Source: Rhodococcus sp. IEGM 1409
Lineage (GTDB): Bacteria; Actinomycetota; Actinomycetes; Mycobacteriales; Mycobacteriaceae
DNA length: 64,000 nucleotides
Direction of reading: 5' to 3'
Assembly: GCF_030056735.1 (NCBI RefSeq)
Contig: NZ_JASHKN010000011.1
Span: 157,826 to 221,825 of the forward strand
The notes beneath the pieces were generated by a model. The model saw only the letters and a program-made list of their open reading frames with translations. It did not search any database and was not told the origin of the DNA. The position numbers and the translations under genes were made by a program. Below, in pieces: positions 29,461-38,896 of this stretch (position 1 is its first letter; each line of letters opens with the position of its first letter).

Positions 29461-30264
29461 GTGCTTCACTACGCCCTCATCCTGCTCGCTTTCGGCGCCT
29501 TGACCGGTATCACCACCGTTCTTTTCGGATTCGGTGGCGGGTTTGTCACCGTCCCAGTCGTTTACGCGGCATCCGCGTTTCGGTCACACGTCATCGATCC
29601 GATGCATGTCGCCGTGGCATCCTCGGCGGCCGTGATGGTGGTCAATTCACTCAGTGCCACAGTCGCATTCAGGAAGACAGGGCGCCTTCGGACGGAGTAC
29701 ATCCGACCACTGATCGGCCCCGTCGCAGCCGGAGCAGGCCTCGGAGCGGTTGCGGCAGGCCACGTCGACGACGGCATCGTCCGGATCCTGTTTGTCCTCT
29801 ACCTCGTCGTGACGATCCTCGACAGCCTTCTGCGACAAGGGTTTCTGACACCACCTGAACCTCGCGAATATCTTGACCATCACGGCGTCCGCGCTGTCGG
29901 GATAGGCATCGGTGCCGTCGCAAGTTTCCTCGGAGTCGGCGGGAGCGTCATGACGGTGCCGATGATGCGACGCGGCGGAGTTCCGATGGCCGATGCCGCC
30001 GCGAGCGCCAAACCGTTGAGCCTGCCTGTCGCCGTCGTCGCGACTGCGGTGTACGCGGCGGCATCCGGACAAGGCACTGCCTCGGATCTGTCGGCGGGCA
30101 GAGTCGGCGCTGTCGACCTTCTGGCCGTCTGCGCGCTTCTCGCCGGCTCTCTGCCTGCGATTGTGCTGTGCCGGCGACTAGTCGGTGCTATTCCGGACCG
30201 CGTCCATGCCTGCGCCTACATCGCTCTACTCTGCGTCGTCACGGCAGTGATGATCGCGGCCTAG
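29461..30264 (+). CDS. TSUP (TauE/SafE) family transporter
   Basis: About 267 residues with about eight hydrophobic segments. Typical repeats are FGALTGITTVLFGFGGGFVTVPVV and IGIGAVASFLGVGGSVMTVPMM, the G-x-G-G-G loops at the start of each half. The family moves sulfite, sulfonates or similar organic anions. GTG 29461 is preferred; starts from 29410 are possible and would leave only 42 bases to the divergent AraC gene. Its stop overlaps the end of the DHFR-like gene. Confidence 0.85.
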   Translation: MLHYALILLAFGALTGITTVLFGFGGGFVTVPVVYAASAFRSHVIDPMHVAVASSAAVMVVNSLSATVAFRKTGRLRTEYIRPLIGPVAAGAGLGAVAAGHVDDGIVRILFVLYLVVTILDSLLRQGFLTPPEPREYLDHHGVRAVGIGIGAVASFLGVGGSVMTVPMMRRGGVPMADAAASAKPLSLPVAVVATAVYAAASGQGTASDLSAGRVGAVDLLAVCALLAGSLPAIVLCRRLVGAIPDRVHACAYIALLCVVTAVMIAA

Positions 30265-30866
30265 CGAACGGCGTACCGCAGGTAGATCACGCCGCCGTCG
30301 AAGGTTTTCTCCTCGAGCAGTCGCAGGTCAAGCCTTCCTTCAGGGAGAGCTCGCAATCCGCTGCCGACACTGACCGGACACAGAAACAGTCTCACTTCAT
30401 CGACCAAACCCGCCGCGAAAGCACTAACCGCAACCGTAGGTCCACCGATCGAGATATCTTGTACCGCTTCGCTCTTGATCGAGCTGACGAAATCTGCTTC
30501 GAAGCGCGGGACGATCCTGGTGCGCGCAGTCGACACCTCGTTCAGCGTCGTGGAGTACACGATCTTGTCGATTCCACGCCAGATCTGAGCGAATTCGACG
30601 GTCGCCGCCTCAATACCGGCAAACTCGTCCGGAACCGAAGAACCTCCTGGCACTGACGAACGCTCGAGGTCCTCGGCTGCCATTGTTTCCCAGGGAATCA
30701 TCGTCTCGTACATCCGGCGCCCGAGCAGGTACGTGCCGACTCCCCTCTCGAGCTCGTTGACAAACGAATGGACCTGCGCGTCGGGAACAGCCCAGTCGAA
30801 GTTCCCGTCCCTGTCCGCCACGTACCCGTCGATCGAGCAGATCGCCGAGTAGATCAGGCTCACCAT
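30261..30866 (-). CDS. Dihydrofolate-reductase-family (RibD C-terminal-like) reductase
   Basis: 201 residues. It begins LIYSAICSIDGYVADRDGNFDW and continues TYLLGRRMYETMIPWE, DKIVYSTTLNEV, DISIGGPTVAVSAFAAGLVDEVRLFLCPV and LRALPEG. This is the layout of the DHFR/RibD-like NADPH reductases common in actinobacteria. The substrate is unknown. It overlaps the nitroreductase start region by seven bases, so the pair is cotranscribed. Confidence 0.88.
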   Translation of the reverse strand: MVSLIYSAICSIDGYVADRDGNFDWAVPDAQVHSFVNELERGVGTYLLGRRMYETMIPWETMAAEDLERSSVPGGSSVPDEFAGIEAATVEFAQIWRGIDKIVYSTTLNEVSTARTRIVPRFEADFVSSIKSEAVQDISIGGPTVAVSAFAAGLVDEVRLFLCPVSVGSGLRALPEGRLDLRLLEEKTFDGGVIYLRYAVR

Positions 30867-31516
30867 CGGTCCACGTGCAGCACGTTGTCGACGGGTTCGC
30901 GCGCGGCGGGTTTGAACGTCTCGCCGGTGAAGTACGCTGTCGGGATCAGTGCCGCTTGATGGAATCCGGCCGGAATGCCCAGCAGCTCCGCAACTTCCGC
31001 CTCACGCTGCAGGTGCAATGTTGTCCATGCCGTACCGAGTCCACGTGCCCGTGCTGCCAACGCATAACTCCACGCGGCCGGGAGTAGCGAACCCCACAGA
31101 CCCGCCTGATTCCCCTCCGGCAATGTCTTACCCGCCTTGATGCACGGAATGAGAAGGACCGGTACCTCACCCATGTGCTCACCGAGCCACGCGACGCTGG
31201 TGCCTACTCGCTGCTGGATCGGCGCGCGATCGGGATCGTCGGCGAAGAGCTTTGCCGCCGAACCGTGAGAAGCAAGGTATTCATCGGTGACTTCCTTGTA
31301 GATCTGCCCAACTGCTGCTCGCAGTGCCGGATCGGTCACCACCATCCACTGCCAGCCCTGGCGATTCGAGCCGGAGGGTGCCTGCAGGGCGATCTGGAGG
31401 CACTCCTTCACCAGATCCAACGGCACCGGACGGGTCAGATCCAGACGCTTTCGCACCGTCCGTGTTGTGGTCAGTAATTCGTCGGGTGTCAGGTCGAGCA
31501 CGGGATACGACGTCAT
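30860..31516 (-). CDS. Nitroreductase-family FMN oxidoreductase
   Basis: 218 residues. FMN-site features are TRTVRKRLDLTRPVPLDLVKECLQIALQAPSGSNRQGWQW at the N-terminus and ARARGLGTAWTTLHLQREAEVAELLGIPAGFHQAALIPTAYFTG near the end. The enzyme uses NAD(P)H to reduce quinones, nitro compounds or flavin. It is upstream of and overlapping the DHFR-like gene, and divergent from the LysE exporter. Confidence 0.9.
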   Translation of the reverse strand: MTSYPVLDLTPDELLTTTRTVRKRLDLTRPVPLDLVKECLQIALQAPSGSNRQGWQWMVVTDPALRAAVGQIYKEVTDEYLASHGSAAKLFADDPDRAPIQQRVGTSVAWLGEHMGEVPVLLIPCIKAGKTLPEGNQAGLWGSLLPAAWSYALAARARGLGTAWTTLHLQREAEVAELLGIPAGFHQAALIPTAYFTGETFKPAAREPVDNVLHVDRW

Positions 31517-31627
31517 CTCCCGATCATTGCACTGTCGCGAGCAGTGAGCAGGGCAGTCCGTCTACACTTTTCTGATCCCGTACGTGCTGGTGTGTCGGGA
31601 GCTTTCACGGATCAAAGGACTTTCGAC

Positions 31628-32257
31628 ATGAGTTGGCACGTCTGGTTGGCGTTCTTCGGAGCAAGTTGGGTGATCAGCCTGTCACCAGGGGCCGGCGCCA
31701 TTGCGTCGATGTCGTCGGGGCTTGCATACGGTCTGCGACGCGGATATTGGAACATTTTCGGGCTGCAGTTGGGATTGTTGTTGCAGATCGGAATTGTTGC
31801 GGCCGGCGTCGGTGCAATTCTCGCCAGTTCGACCGTGGCCTTTTCCTTGATCAAGTGGTTCGGTGTCGCATACCTCGTCTACCTGGGGATCAGGCAGTGG
31901 CGATCGGCGCCCACCGAGGTGGAGACCGACGAAACCGCCGCGAGCAGTTCCGGTCCGATGATGATGCTTCGCGGATTTCTCGTGAACGCGAGCAACCCGA
32001 AAGCCGTCGTTTTCATGCTCGCAGTGCTCCCGCAGTTCCTCGATCCGTCGGCACCGCTGCTGCCCCAGTATCTGATCATCGCCGCCACCATGTGCGCCGT
32101 CGACGTGATCGTGATGACCGGGTACACCGGGCTTGCCGCACGAGTGCTCACCTTGATGCGCTCCCCCAAACAGCAGCGAACCACCAATCGAGTGTTCGCC
32201 GGTCTGTTCTTCGGCGCTGCAGGCTTTCTCTCGAGCATCGGCCGTGCGGCGGCCTGA
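31628..32257 (+). CDS. LysE/RhtB-family amino-acid exporter
   Basis: 209 residues from ATG 31628 with AAAGGAC upstream. It begins SWHVWLAFFGASWVISLSPGAGAIASMSSGLAYGLRRGYWNIFGLQLG, the family start with the SPGP-like turn. Five to six helices are present, and NPKAVVFMLAVLPQFLDP is typical. It exports an amino acid or homoserine-lactone-like compound; specificity is not visible. Confidence 0.9.
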   Translation: MSWHVWLAFFGASWVISLSPGAGAIASMSSGLAYGLRRGYWNIFGLQLGLLLQIGIVAAGVGAILASSTVAFSLIKWFGVAYLVYLGIRQWRSAPTEVETDETAASSSGPMMMLRGFLVNASNPKAVVFMLAVLPQFLDPSAPLLPQYLIIAATMCAVDVIVMTGYTGLAARVLTLMRSPKQQRTTNRVFAGLFFGAAGFLSSIGRAAA

Positions 32258-32261
32258 TCGA

Positions 32262-32945
32262 TCACAGGCCGGCAATCAAGTTGACGACGGACGCCACGAT
32301 CACCGAACCGAACAGGTACGACAGCAGGGCGTGCCCGAGCGCCATTGCACGCATGTCCGACGACTTCAAGTTGGTGTCGGAAATCGCGAAGCTCATCCCG
32401 ACCGTGTACGCCACGTAGGCGAAATCGCTGTACCTCGGCGGTTCTTCCTGATTGAAATCGATTCCGCCGTCGGGGCCGGAATAGTACAGCCGCGCATATC
32501 CGAGGGCGAAGAGCGTGTGGACCGCCAACCACGAGATCACCACGCTGCCGACTGCAACCGATGCCGCCACGACTTGGTAGTGATGTCCGTCGGGTGCCGC
32601 CAAGAGCAGGAACGCGATACCGACCAGGCTTGCGACGGCAGCGCCGAGGATCAGCAGGTGCGCGACGTTGCGGGCCGGCTCTTCGCGCGTTGCGTGGCTT
32701 GCGGTGAGCGTCGCGTCGAAGGGCCAGACCAGAATCCACGTCCACACCGTGAACACCGTTGCGGCCACATCCCAGCCGATCAGGAACGCAAACCGCGGAT
32801 AGCCGACCAACGCCGTGACGACACCTGCGGCCACACCGAGCAGCAGACCTGTCGACACTCTCAGCGCCGGCCCGGCACCGAGCGCGCTGCGAGGAACCGG
32901 GCTGATCGGAAGGTCGTGCGATCGATCGTTCACGGGCTCAGTCAA
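32262..32945 (-). CDS. DUF1345 membrane protein
   Basis: 227 residues with about five helices. Family markers are [51 protein letters not shown], and [44 protein letters not shown]. The latter block looks like a small channel/pore segment. The function is unknown. Confidence 0.88.
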   Translation of the reverse strand: MTEPVNDRSHDLPISPVPRSALGAGPALRVSTGLLLGVAAGVVTALVGYPRFAFLIGWDVAATVFTVWTWILVWPFDATLTASHATREEPARNVAHLLILGAAVASLVGIAFLLLAAPDGHHYQVVAASVAVGSVVISWLAVHTLFALGYARLYYSGPDGGIDFNQEEPPRYSDFAYVAYTVGMSFAISDTNLKSSDMRAMALGHALLSYLFGSVIVASVVNLIAGL

Positions 32946-32971
32946 CCACCGTTCGCGCTGAGACGGTGGTT
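32944..32971. terminator. Hairpin between lipase 3' end and DUF1345 start
   Basis: A nine-bp perfect stem (AACCACCGT with its complement) and a ten-base loop sit at the upstream edge of the DUF1345 gene and 46 bases beyond the lipase. It could also be an operator for DUF1345. Confidence 0.4.
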
Positions 32972-33017
32972 ACGGGACAGGCCAATTGAGGAGCAGGTCA
33001 GTCAGAAGCAGGGTCTG

Positions 33018-34337
33018 TCATGCGTTGCACGCACCGACTATCGGATTGCCGTTGAATCTGTCCAGCACGTACTGCAATCCAACGCCGAAATCCGCCACCG
33101 CCGGTGCGAGGTGATTGTTGCCGCTCCCAGGATTCACCGCGGGCAGGGTGTCGGTGAACAACGTCGCCTCGGCCCCACGCGCGCACCAGTCCTGAACCAG
33201 GCGCCGGGTTTGCTCGTACGGGATGAAATCGTCGTTGAGCGCTCCGTTGACGAGTATCGGCGAGGCCGGGGTTCGCCGCCCGATGCGTTGTTCCTCGATC
33301 ACCTGCTGGATCTCCGGTACCGATTCCACCACGTCGGCAAGGGGTCGTCCGTCTGTGGTCCATGACGCCGTCGACTGCTTTCCGTACTTGGTTCGAGAAT
33401 CGATGAGGCATTGCCCAGCGACGTCGGCGAGCACGGACCGGCCGTAGTCGTTCAGTCGAGATTCGATCGGTTCTCGGGCGGCTGGATAGCGGTCGAGGAC
33501 GCCGTTGATCGTGTAGCCGATCGCGGCCATCAGGCCGGTACCGTCGATATGACGCAGAACGCTTGCCAGGTCGGCCGGGGGCGCGCTCGCGTAGCTCCCG
33601 ACCAGATTCACCTCAGGCGCGTACTCGGGCGCCAGTTCGGTTGCTGCGGCAGTGGCGCCGCCGCCCTGCGAATGCCCCCAAAGCGCTATCGGGTCGTCCG
33701 CCCCTGCTTTCGCCAGGGCTCGGACGGCGCGTGCACCGTCCAACATCGCGTGAGCCTCCTCGGCGCGATTGACGTAGGTATGGACGCCGGGCGTTCCGAG
33801 TCCGATGTAGTCGGTGACAAACACTCGAACGCCCTGGGCGAGGAACGCAAACGCGAAAGCGGACTCGTAATTGACACCGAAACTGTCCACACCGGCACCG
33901 TAGTTCGACGGATTCCCGGGTTCCGCCAGGCGGAGCTGACCGGCAGTGGGGAACATCCTCGACGGCGCGCACTGATCACCTTGACCCTGTGTGCCCGGAC
34001 CGATCACGACCGTCGGGCGCGGACCCGCCCCTGACCACGGGGCGGCCGGTTCCAGGTACGAGCCCGACACGGCAACCTTGGATCCGTGGGTGTCGGTGCT
34101 CGCGTACAGGATCCGAGTCCCTACACCAGGCACTGGGCCGACGGCACCGGCAAGCGGAAGGGGTTCCGTCCGAATCACCGATCCCGGATCACCGACGTCG
34201 CCTGGGCTCGCGTCGTAGAAATCGTTCAACGGTTCGGCGTTCGATATCGGTGTGAACAGCAGCGAGGTCGGCAAAAGCGCCGATACCGCAACGGCCGAAA
34301 TCTTCAGCGCCGCGAGGACAACCTTCCGGGTGCTCAT
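33018..34337 (-). CDS. Secreted lipase/esterase (LIP family alpha/beta hydrolase)
   Basis: 439 residues. The signal peptide ends near TPISNAEP. The nucleophile elbow is ALWGHSQGGGATAAATELAPEY, followed by a lid-like region and the acid/His segment (SPILVNGALNDDFIPYEQTRRLVQDWC, and NNHLAPAVADFG). Closest in layout to the secretory lipases of Candida type and their actinobacterial relatives, which hydrolyse triacylglycerol or wax esters. Four Cys residues occur in the mature part, consistent with disulfides. It sits directly downstream of the cyclopropane-synthase-like gene. Confidence 0.9.
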   Translation of the reverse strand: MSTRKVVLAALKISAVAVSALLPTSLLFTPISNAEPLNDFYDASPGDVGDPGSVIRTEPLPLAGAVGPVPGVGTRILYASTDTHGSKVAVSGSYLEPAAPWSGAGPRPTVVIGPGTQGQGDQCAPSRMFPTAGQLRLAEPGNPSNYGAGVDSFGVNYESAFAFAFLAQGVRVFVTDYIGLGTPGVHTYVNRAEEAHAMLDGARAVRALAKAGADDPIALWGHSQGGGATAAATELAPEYAPEVNLVGSYASAPPADLASVLRHIDGTGLMAAIGYTINGVLDRYPAAREPIESRLNDYGRSVLADVAGQCLIDSRTKYGKQSTASWTTDGRPLADVVESVPEIQQVIEEQRIGRRTPASPILVNGALNDDFIPYEQTRRLVQDWCARGAEATLFTDTLPAVNPGSGNNHLAPAVADFGVGLQYVLDRFNGNPIVGACNA

Positions 34338-34357
34338 GGAAATCCAACGTATAGGCC

Positions 34358-35689
34358 TCAGTCGATGCGCGGACCGGTTTCGATCTGCGGGACTTCAATC
34401 CATCGGTACCAACTGTTACGTGAGCGGGCCATGCCGCTGGCCCCCCGATCCCCTGGTTTCACGGCCAGAACCTGATGAATCGTAAGCCTGTGTGGTTCCT
34501 CGAAACCCAGCGCACTGGCGGCGAGGTACAGCAACCAGGTACGCACCCGAGGAGCACCGACCTGTAGGACTGCGCCGTCCCAGTTCTCGCGAAGGTTCTG
34601 CACCCACGCGCGCAAAGTCAGTGCGTAATGCTCACGCAACGCTTCGCTGTCACGTGTCTCGAAACCTGAAAGTTCCAGCGCATCAATGGTTTTACTCAGC
34701 GGAAGTATCTCGCCGTCCGGGAAGATGTAGCTGTCGATGAAACTGGGTCCGTCTTCGGCCTTGTCCGACAACGACTTCACCGCCGCAATGGCGTGATTGA
34801 GCAGACGGCCCTGCGGTACGAGCAGATCGTGGAGTTTTGCCGTGTACACCGGCAAATTGACCAGGCCCACATGCTCGGACATGCCGATGCTCGAAATCGC
34901 GTCGTACGGGCCGTCATCGACGTCGCGATAGTCCTGCACCCGAATCTCGATGCGATCGGTCAAACCTGCATCGGCAACTCGCCCCTTGGCGTACTCGACC
35001 TGCTCGTTACTCAGCGAGACTCCGACGACGTCGACGCCGTAGTTCTGGGCAGCATGCAGTGCCATCGATCCCCAACCACAGCCGACGTCGAGCAGTCGCA
35101 TTCCCGGCTTCAGATCGAGCTTGCGGCAAATCAGGTCCAGCTTCGCGAACTGAGCGGCTTCGAGGGATTCGACCCCTTCGGGCCAGTATCCGCACGAATA
35201 GACCATGCTCGGCCCGAGAAACAGTTCATAGAAGCGGTTCCCGACGTCGTAGTGATGGGAGACGGTCGCCGAATCGCGCGATTTGCTGTGTCGTTTGCCT
35301 CGCTTACGACGCATCTCGATCGACGGGGGTGATGGCGGTAGACCTACCGCCCCCAAGCCGGCGAAAGTACCGACGGCCCGCACGATCGAGCGCAACGGCA
35401 ACGCCGACAACCGATCCTCACCGAGCCGCGTGACCAGGTCAGGGACGTCGAGGAGTGCAAAGATATCGCCGTCGACGTCAAGATCCCCGGACACGTACGC
35501 CCTCGCCAACCCCAATTCGTTGGGAGAGTAAAGGACTCGGCGCAGGGCACGCCGATTCCGGAAATGCACCTGCGCAGCGGCGTCCGGTGGGCCTGCCTCG
35601 GAACCGTCCCAACAACGCACTCGAATCGGAAGCGGAACGCCGATCACGTCCTCGAAAACTGTCAGAATCTTGGTTGCGGCACCAGTCAC
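34358..35689 (-). CDS. Cyclopropane-fatty-acyl-phospholipid synthase-like methyltransferase
   Basis: 443 residues. The SAM site is MRLLDVGCGWGSMALHAAQNYGVDVVGVSLSNEQVEYA. The upstream signature is VSHHYDVGNRFYELFLGPSMVYSCGYW, and the catalytic region includes SIGMSEHVG and FIDSYIFPDGEILPLSK. An extra N-terminal domain of about 140 residues (RVRCWDGSEAGPP, YVSGDLDVDGDIFALLD) marks the full-length CFA/UfaA1 type rather than the short mycolic-acid methyltransferases. It transfers a methylene or methyl to unsaturated acyl chains of membrane lipid. Confidence 0.93.
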   Translation of the reverse strand: MTGAATKILTVFEDVIGVPLPIRVRCWDGSEAGPPDAAAQVHFRNRRALRRVLYSPNELGLARAYVSGDLDVDGDIFALLDVPDLVTRLGEDRLSALPLRSIVRAVGTFAGLGAVGLPPSPPSIEMRRKRGKRHSKSRDSATVSHHYDVGNRFYELFLGPSMVYSCGYWPEGVESLEAAQFAKLDLICRKLDLKPGMRLLDVGCGWGSMALHAAQNYGVDVVGVSLSNEQVEYAKGRVADAGLTDRIEIRVQDYRDVDDGPYDAISSIGMSEHVGLVNLPVYTAKLHDLLVPQGRLLNHAIAAVKSLSDKAEDGPSFIDSYIFPDGEILPLSKTIDALELSGFETRDSEALREHYALTLRAWVQNLRENWDGAVLQVGAPRVRTWLLYLAASALGFEEPHRLTIHQVLAVKPGDRGASGMARSRNSWYRWIEVPQIETGPRID

Positions 35690-35816
35690 AAATCAACCCT
35701 CCGATGAAAGATGGTTAGCCGATGACAGGAAACTTACGCCCGATGCGCGAATCTTTCGTGCCATTTGTCCGAGTTTTAGGCAGTGTTCATCACGGTTTCG
35801 GTATTCGTCGCTGAGC

Positions 35817-37379
35817 TCAGGGCTCCACCAGTCCGGCGAGGAACTCCACCAACAACCGCTTGGTTACCTCGCGTGGCAGCGATTCCACTGCCGCCAGGAC
35901 CGCCGCCATATCCAGCGGAGAATCAGAAGAGCCCCGCGGATCCAGCCCCGCCGACGTCAAAGCTGCCGCAACGGCGTCACTGGGCAACGCGAGTACATCG
36001 GCGACGGTGACATCGCCACGTTCGAATGCTCGGGCCAACTCTGCCAAGGCCGGCGGCGCCTCGGCAGCCGCCACGCCGCGAACGTCGTCGGCGCCGAGGA
36101 CGAGCGCGCTGGTCAACTCGCCGAGCACCGACTCGGTCACCGGAGTGACGGTGAGGTGGGTTGTTCGAGGCAACGTCGTCCCGTCGGATTGCGTCGACGC
36201 CGGCTGCGCCTGAAGGACGAAACCCCGGGCACCGACAGCGCTCACCCAGCGATGCGGATCGACTCGGCGTTCGAGCGGCACGGAATCGTCGGTAGCGACG
36301 GCGAACAGTGGTCCCACCGGCGAGCCCACGACGCGAAGCCCGTCGATGCTCTGGACCGTGTCGATGAGCGCACGGGTCGCCCGCTGCGCCCGGGACACCA
36401 ATTCGGCATACCCGGATTGACCGAGGACTTGCGAAATCGCCCACGCCCCGGCGAGGGCAGCAACGGATTTGGAACCGAGAAGAGTGGGATTGACCACCGG
36501 ATAGCCCGGCCAGTCCGTGAGTCCGAAATACTGCTTGCGATGCAGATCGCGCCCACGGTGCAGCAAAACCGAGACGCCTTTGGGTGAGTATCCGTACTTG
36601 TGGAAGTCGACCGACATGCTGGTGACACCGGCCACCCGGAAATCCCAGAGCGGCAGATCACCCCACCACGGCAACGCAAGTCCGCCGATGCAGGCATCAA
36701 CGTGCAATGGAATCGACTGTGCACGAGCAACTTCCGCGACTTCGGCGATCGGGTCGAGCGCCGCGAACGGGTAATTGGGCGCGGAGACGACGATCAGGAC
36801 CGTGTCCTGGCGCACCGCAGCCGCGATATCTTCTGCGTCGACGCGCCCCGACGTGGGATCCACCGGCACCAGGATCAGTTCCAGTCCGAGTAAGTGTGCC
36901 GCCTTGTGGAAAGCGGCATGCGCGGTGGTCGGAAGAACCAGCGAGCCCTCCCCCGGCGGGAGGCCACGGAAGTCGCGAGCGGCCTTGACGGCCAACACAC
37001 AACTTTCCGTTCCGCCGCTGGTGACATTGCCGACTACCACCCCTCCTGCTTCTGCGTCTGTATCTGCGGCCGTGCCTGAAGTTCCATGGAGGAACTCGCG
37101 CGCGAACGCCACCAGCTCACGCTCCATTACCGCAGTGGAGGGAAACACCGTCGGGTCGAGACCGTTGACGGGCTGAACCAATCGAGCTGCGTTCGCTGCC
37201 AACTCGTCGAGGGCTGCGAGACCGCTGTCGTACACGTACGACAGAACCCGGCCGCCGTGCGTCGGAGCATCCTGCTCACGAAGCGAACGCAACCGGCCCA
37301 AGATGTCAGCGGCTCGGCGCTCGAGGTTCGCGCTCTCGAGGATCTTGCCCTGAAGTGCCTCGACCTGACTGGAACTCAT
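35817..37379 (-). CDS. PLP-dependent lyase/decarboxylase, sphingosine-1-phosphate lyase-like
   Basis: 520 residues, fold-type I. PLP contacts are GNVTSGGTESCVLAVKAAR, TAHAAFHKAAHLLG, LHVDACIGGLALPWWG and the Schiff-base Lys in SVDFHKYGYSPKG (residue 261). The sequence HKYGYSPKG and the pairing with a GYPVVNPTLLGSK block resemble sphingosine-1-phosphate lyases and bacterial relatives more than glutamate decarboxylases. The start overlaps the stop of the GPH transporter (ATGA), so the two are coupled. The substrate could be a long-chain base phosphate or an amino acid and is not settled. Confidence 0.85.
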   Translation of the reverse strand: MSSSQVEALQGKILESANLERRAADILGRLRSLREQDAPTHGGRVLSYVYDSGLAALDELAANAARLVQPVNGLDPTVFPSTAVMERELVAFAREFLHGTSGTAADTDAEAGGVVVGNVTSGGTESCVLAVKAARDFRGLPPGEGSLVLPTTAHAAFHKAAHLLGLELILVPVDPTSGRVDAEDIAAAVRQDTVLIVVSAPNYPFAALDPIAEVAEVARAQSIPLHVDACIGGLALPWWGDLPLWDFRVAGVTSMSVDFHKYGYSPKGVSVLLHRGRDLHRKQYFGLTDWPGYPVVNPTLLGSKSVAALAGAWAISQVLGQSGYAELVSRAQRATRALIDTVQSIDGLRVVGSPVGPLFAVATDDSVPLERRVDPHRWVSAVGARGFVLQAQPASTQSDGTTLPRTTHLTVTPVTESVLGELTSALVLGADDVRGVAAAEAPPALAELARAFERGDVTVADVLALPSDAVAAALTSAGLDPRGSSDSPLDMAAVLAAVESLPREVTKRLLVEFLAGLVEP

Positions 37380-38773
37380 CGTTCACCTGCGTTCTCGTGA
37401 GTGGATTCTTGTTCGGTGTGGTAATTCCGCAATACGACCAGACTTATCGCAACCAGGATTGCCGGCACGATCGAGAAGCCCAGGGCGATACCGGTGAGCG
37501 CTGATTCCGGTTGTACGACAGTCTCCCCCGCAGTTTTCGAGACGAACCCGGTTACTGCGAGAACACCCAAGAACACGGCGGGTCCGAGGGCCAGGCCCGC
37601 GGTTTCCGAGGCGGTCCAGATACCACTGAGCGAGCCACCACGCTGGCGACCACCGATTCGCGCGTCGTCCTCGATGACGTCCGGAAGCATCGCCAGCGGG
37701 AACACCTGCATACCGGCATAGGCAACGCCGGCAAGGGCGACGGCGGCGTAGATCCACGGGCCGGCGTCGAGCGCCGCGAGCGTCAACAACGCCGTCGCCA
37801 CGACAAACAGAATCGAAGACACGACGTAACCGCGCAGCTTTCCATACCGATGAGAGAACCGATACCACAGCGGCATCACGACGAGGGCTGGTCCGACGAG
37901 TGCGACGAACAGACCTGTGAGTGCGCCTTCGTTGCCCATCACATACGTCGCCAGGTATTGCGCACCCGCCAACATCACCGCGGTCGCAAGCGCTTGGAGC
38001 ACGAACACGATGACCAGCAATCGGAACGCGCGTGTGTGTCGTATCGCGTCGAACCCGTCCCGATACTGCGAGAGCAACGAGCCGACCGGGGCATCCGCGT
38101 GAGTCACCGTGTGGCGCGCCGCTCCGCGAACTGCCCAGATCATTGCCCCGCACATCAGCGCCGACACTCCGATCGCCATGACGAGATAGCCGCGCGCCCC
38201 GCCCCCGGCAGCATCGCGGAGTTCGGGTCCGCCGGCGCCGATGACCAGAATTGTCAGGGCCAACACCGCAATTCGAACCGATACCAAGCGAGTGCGCTCG
38301 TGATAGTCGCCGGTCAACTCGGTGGGCAACGCGATGTACGGAACCTGAAAGAGACTGTAGGCGCTGGCCGCGAGCAGGAAGAAGACGAGCACCCACAACG
38401 CCCCGAATCCAGGGCCGGCAGACACGGGAGCCGAGAACGTGAGTATGAAGAGCAAGGGCAGAGCCAGAGCACCTGCGAGCATGAGTGGCACTCGCGTACC
38501 AGTTCGATGGGAGCCTCGATCGCTGATCGACCCGATCAGCGGGTCGATCAGGACATCGGCAATTTTCGGAACGATGACCACGAGCGACGCGAGCGCCGCG
38601 GCAACGCCGAGCGTGTCGGTCAGGTAGTACGCCAGTACCAGACCTGGCAGAACACCGAATCCACCCGTACCCACACTTCCCGCTGCGTATCCGGCCACCA
38701 CACCACGCGAAAGCCTGTCAGGCGATCTACCTTCACGAAGACGTACCGGTTTGTCTGTAGTCACCGTCCACAC
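37376..38773 (-). CDS. GPH-family symporter (MelB-like MFS)
   Basis: 465 residues with twelve helices. The hallmark of the glycoside-pentoside-hexuronide:cation group is VPKIADVLIDPLIGSISDRGSHRTGTRVPLML near residue 72, and GVAYAGMQVFPLAMLPDVIEDDARIGGRQRGGSLSGIWTASETAGLALGPA in the second half. Starts at GTG 38773 or 38764 are both possible. Cotranscribed and coupled with the PLP lyase, so it may import that enzyme's substrate. Confidence 0.9.
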   Translation of the reverse strand: MWTVTTDKPVRLREGRSPDRLSRGVVAGYAAGSVGTGGFGVLPGLVLAYYLTDTLGVAAALASLVVIVPKIADVLIDPLIGSISDRGSHRTGTRVPLMLAGALALPLLFILTFSAPVSAGPGFGALWVLVFFLLAASAYSLFQVPYIALPTELTGDYHERTRLVSVRIAVLALTILVIGAGGPELRDAAGGGARGYLVMAIGVSALMCGAMIWAVRGAARHTVTHADAPVGSLLSQYRDGFDAIRHTRAFRLLVIVFVLQALATAVMLAGAQYLATYVMGNEGALTGLFVALVGPALVVMPLWYRFSHRYGKLRGYVVSSILFVVATALLTLAALDAGPWIYAAVALAGVAYAGMQVFPLAMLPDVIEDDARIGGRQRGGSLSGIWTASETAGLALGPAVFLGVLAVTGFVSKTAGETVVQPESALTGIALGFSIVPAILVAISLVVLRNYHTEQESTHENAGER

Positions 38774-38896
38774 ACTAATGTCACGACTCCGTACCGCGAG
38801 GGCAAAAGAATCTCGATGACCAGAAGTCGCTCACTCGGACAGTCCGGGCATGCCAGACTGTGACCCGATTCGCACACGAACGAAAGTCTGGGCACG

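Noticed and set aside
37511..38863. 450-codon open frame on the plus strand
   Set aside because: It is antisense to the GPH symporter; low-complexity Arg/His/Gln content.
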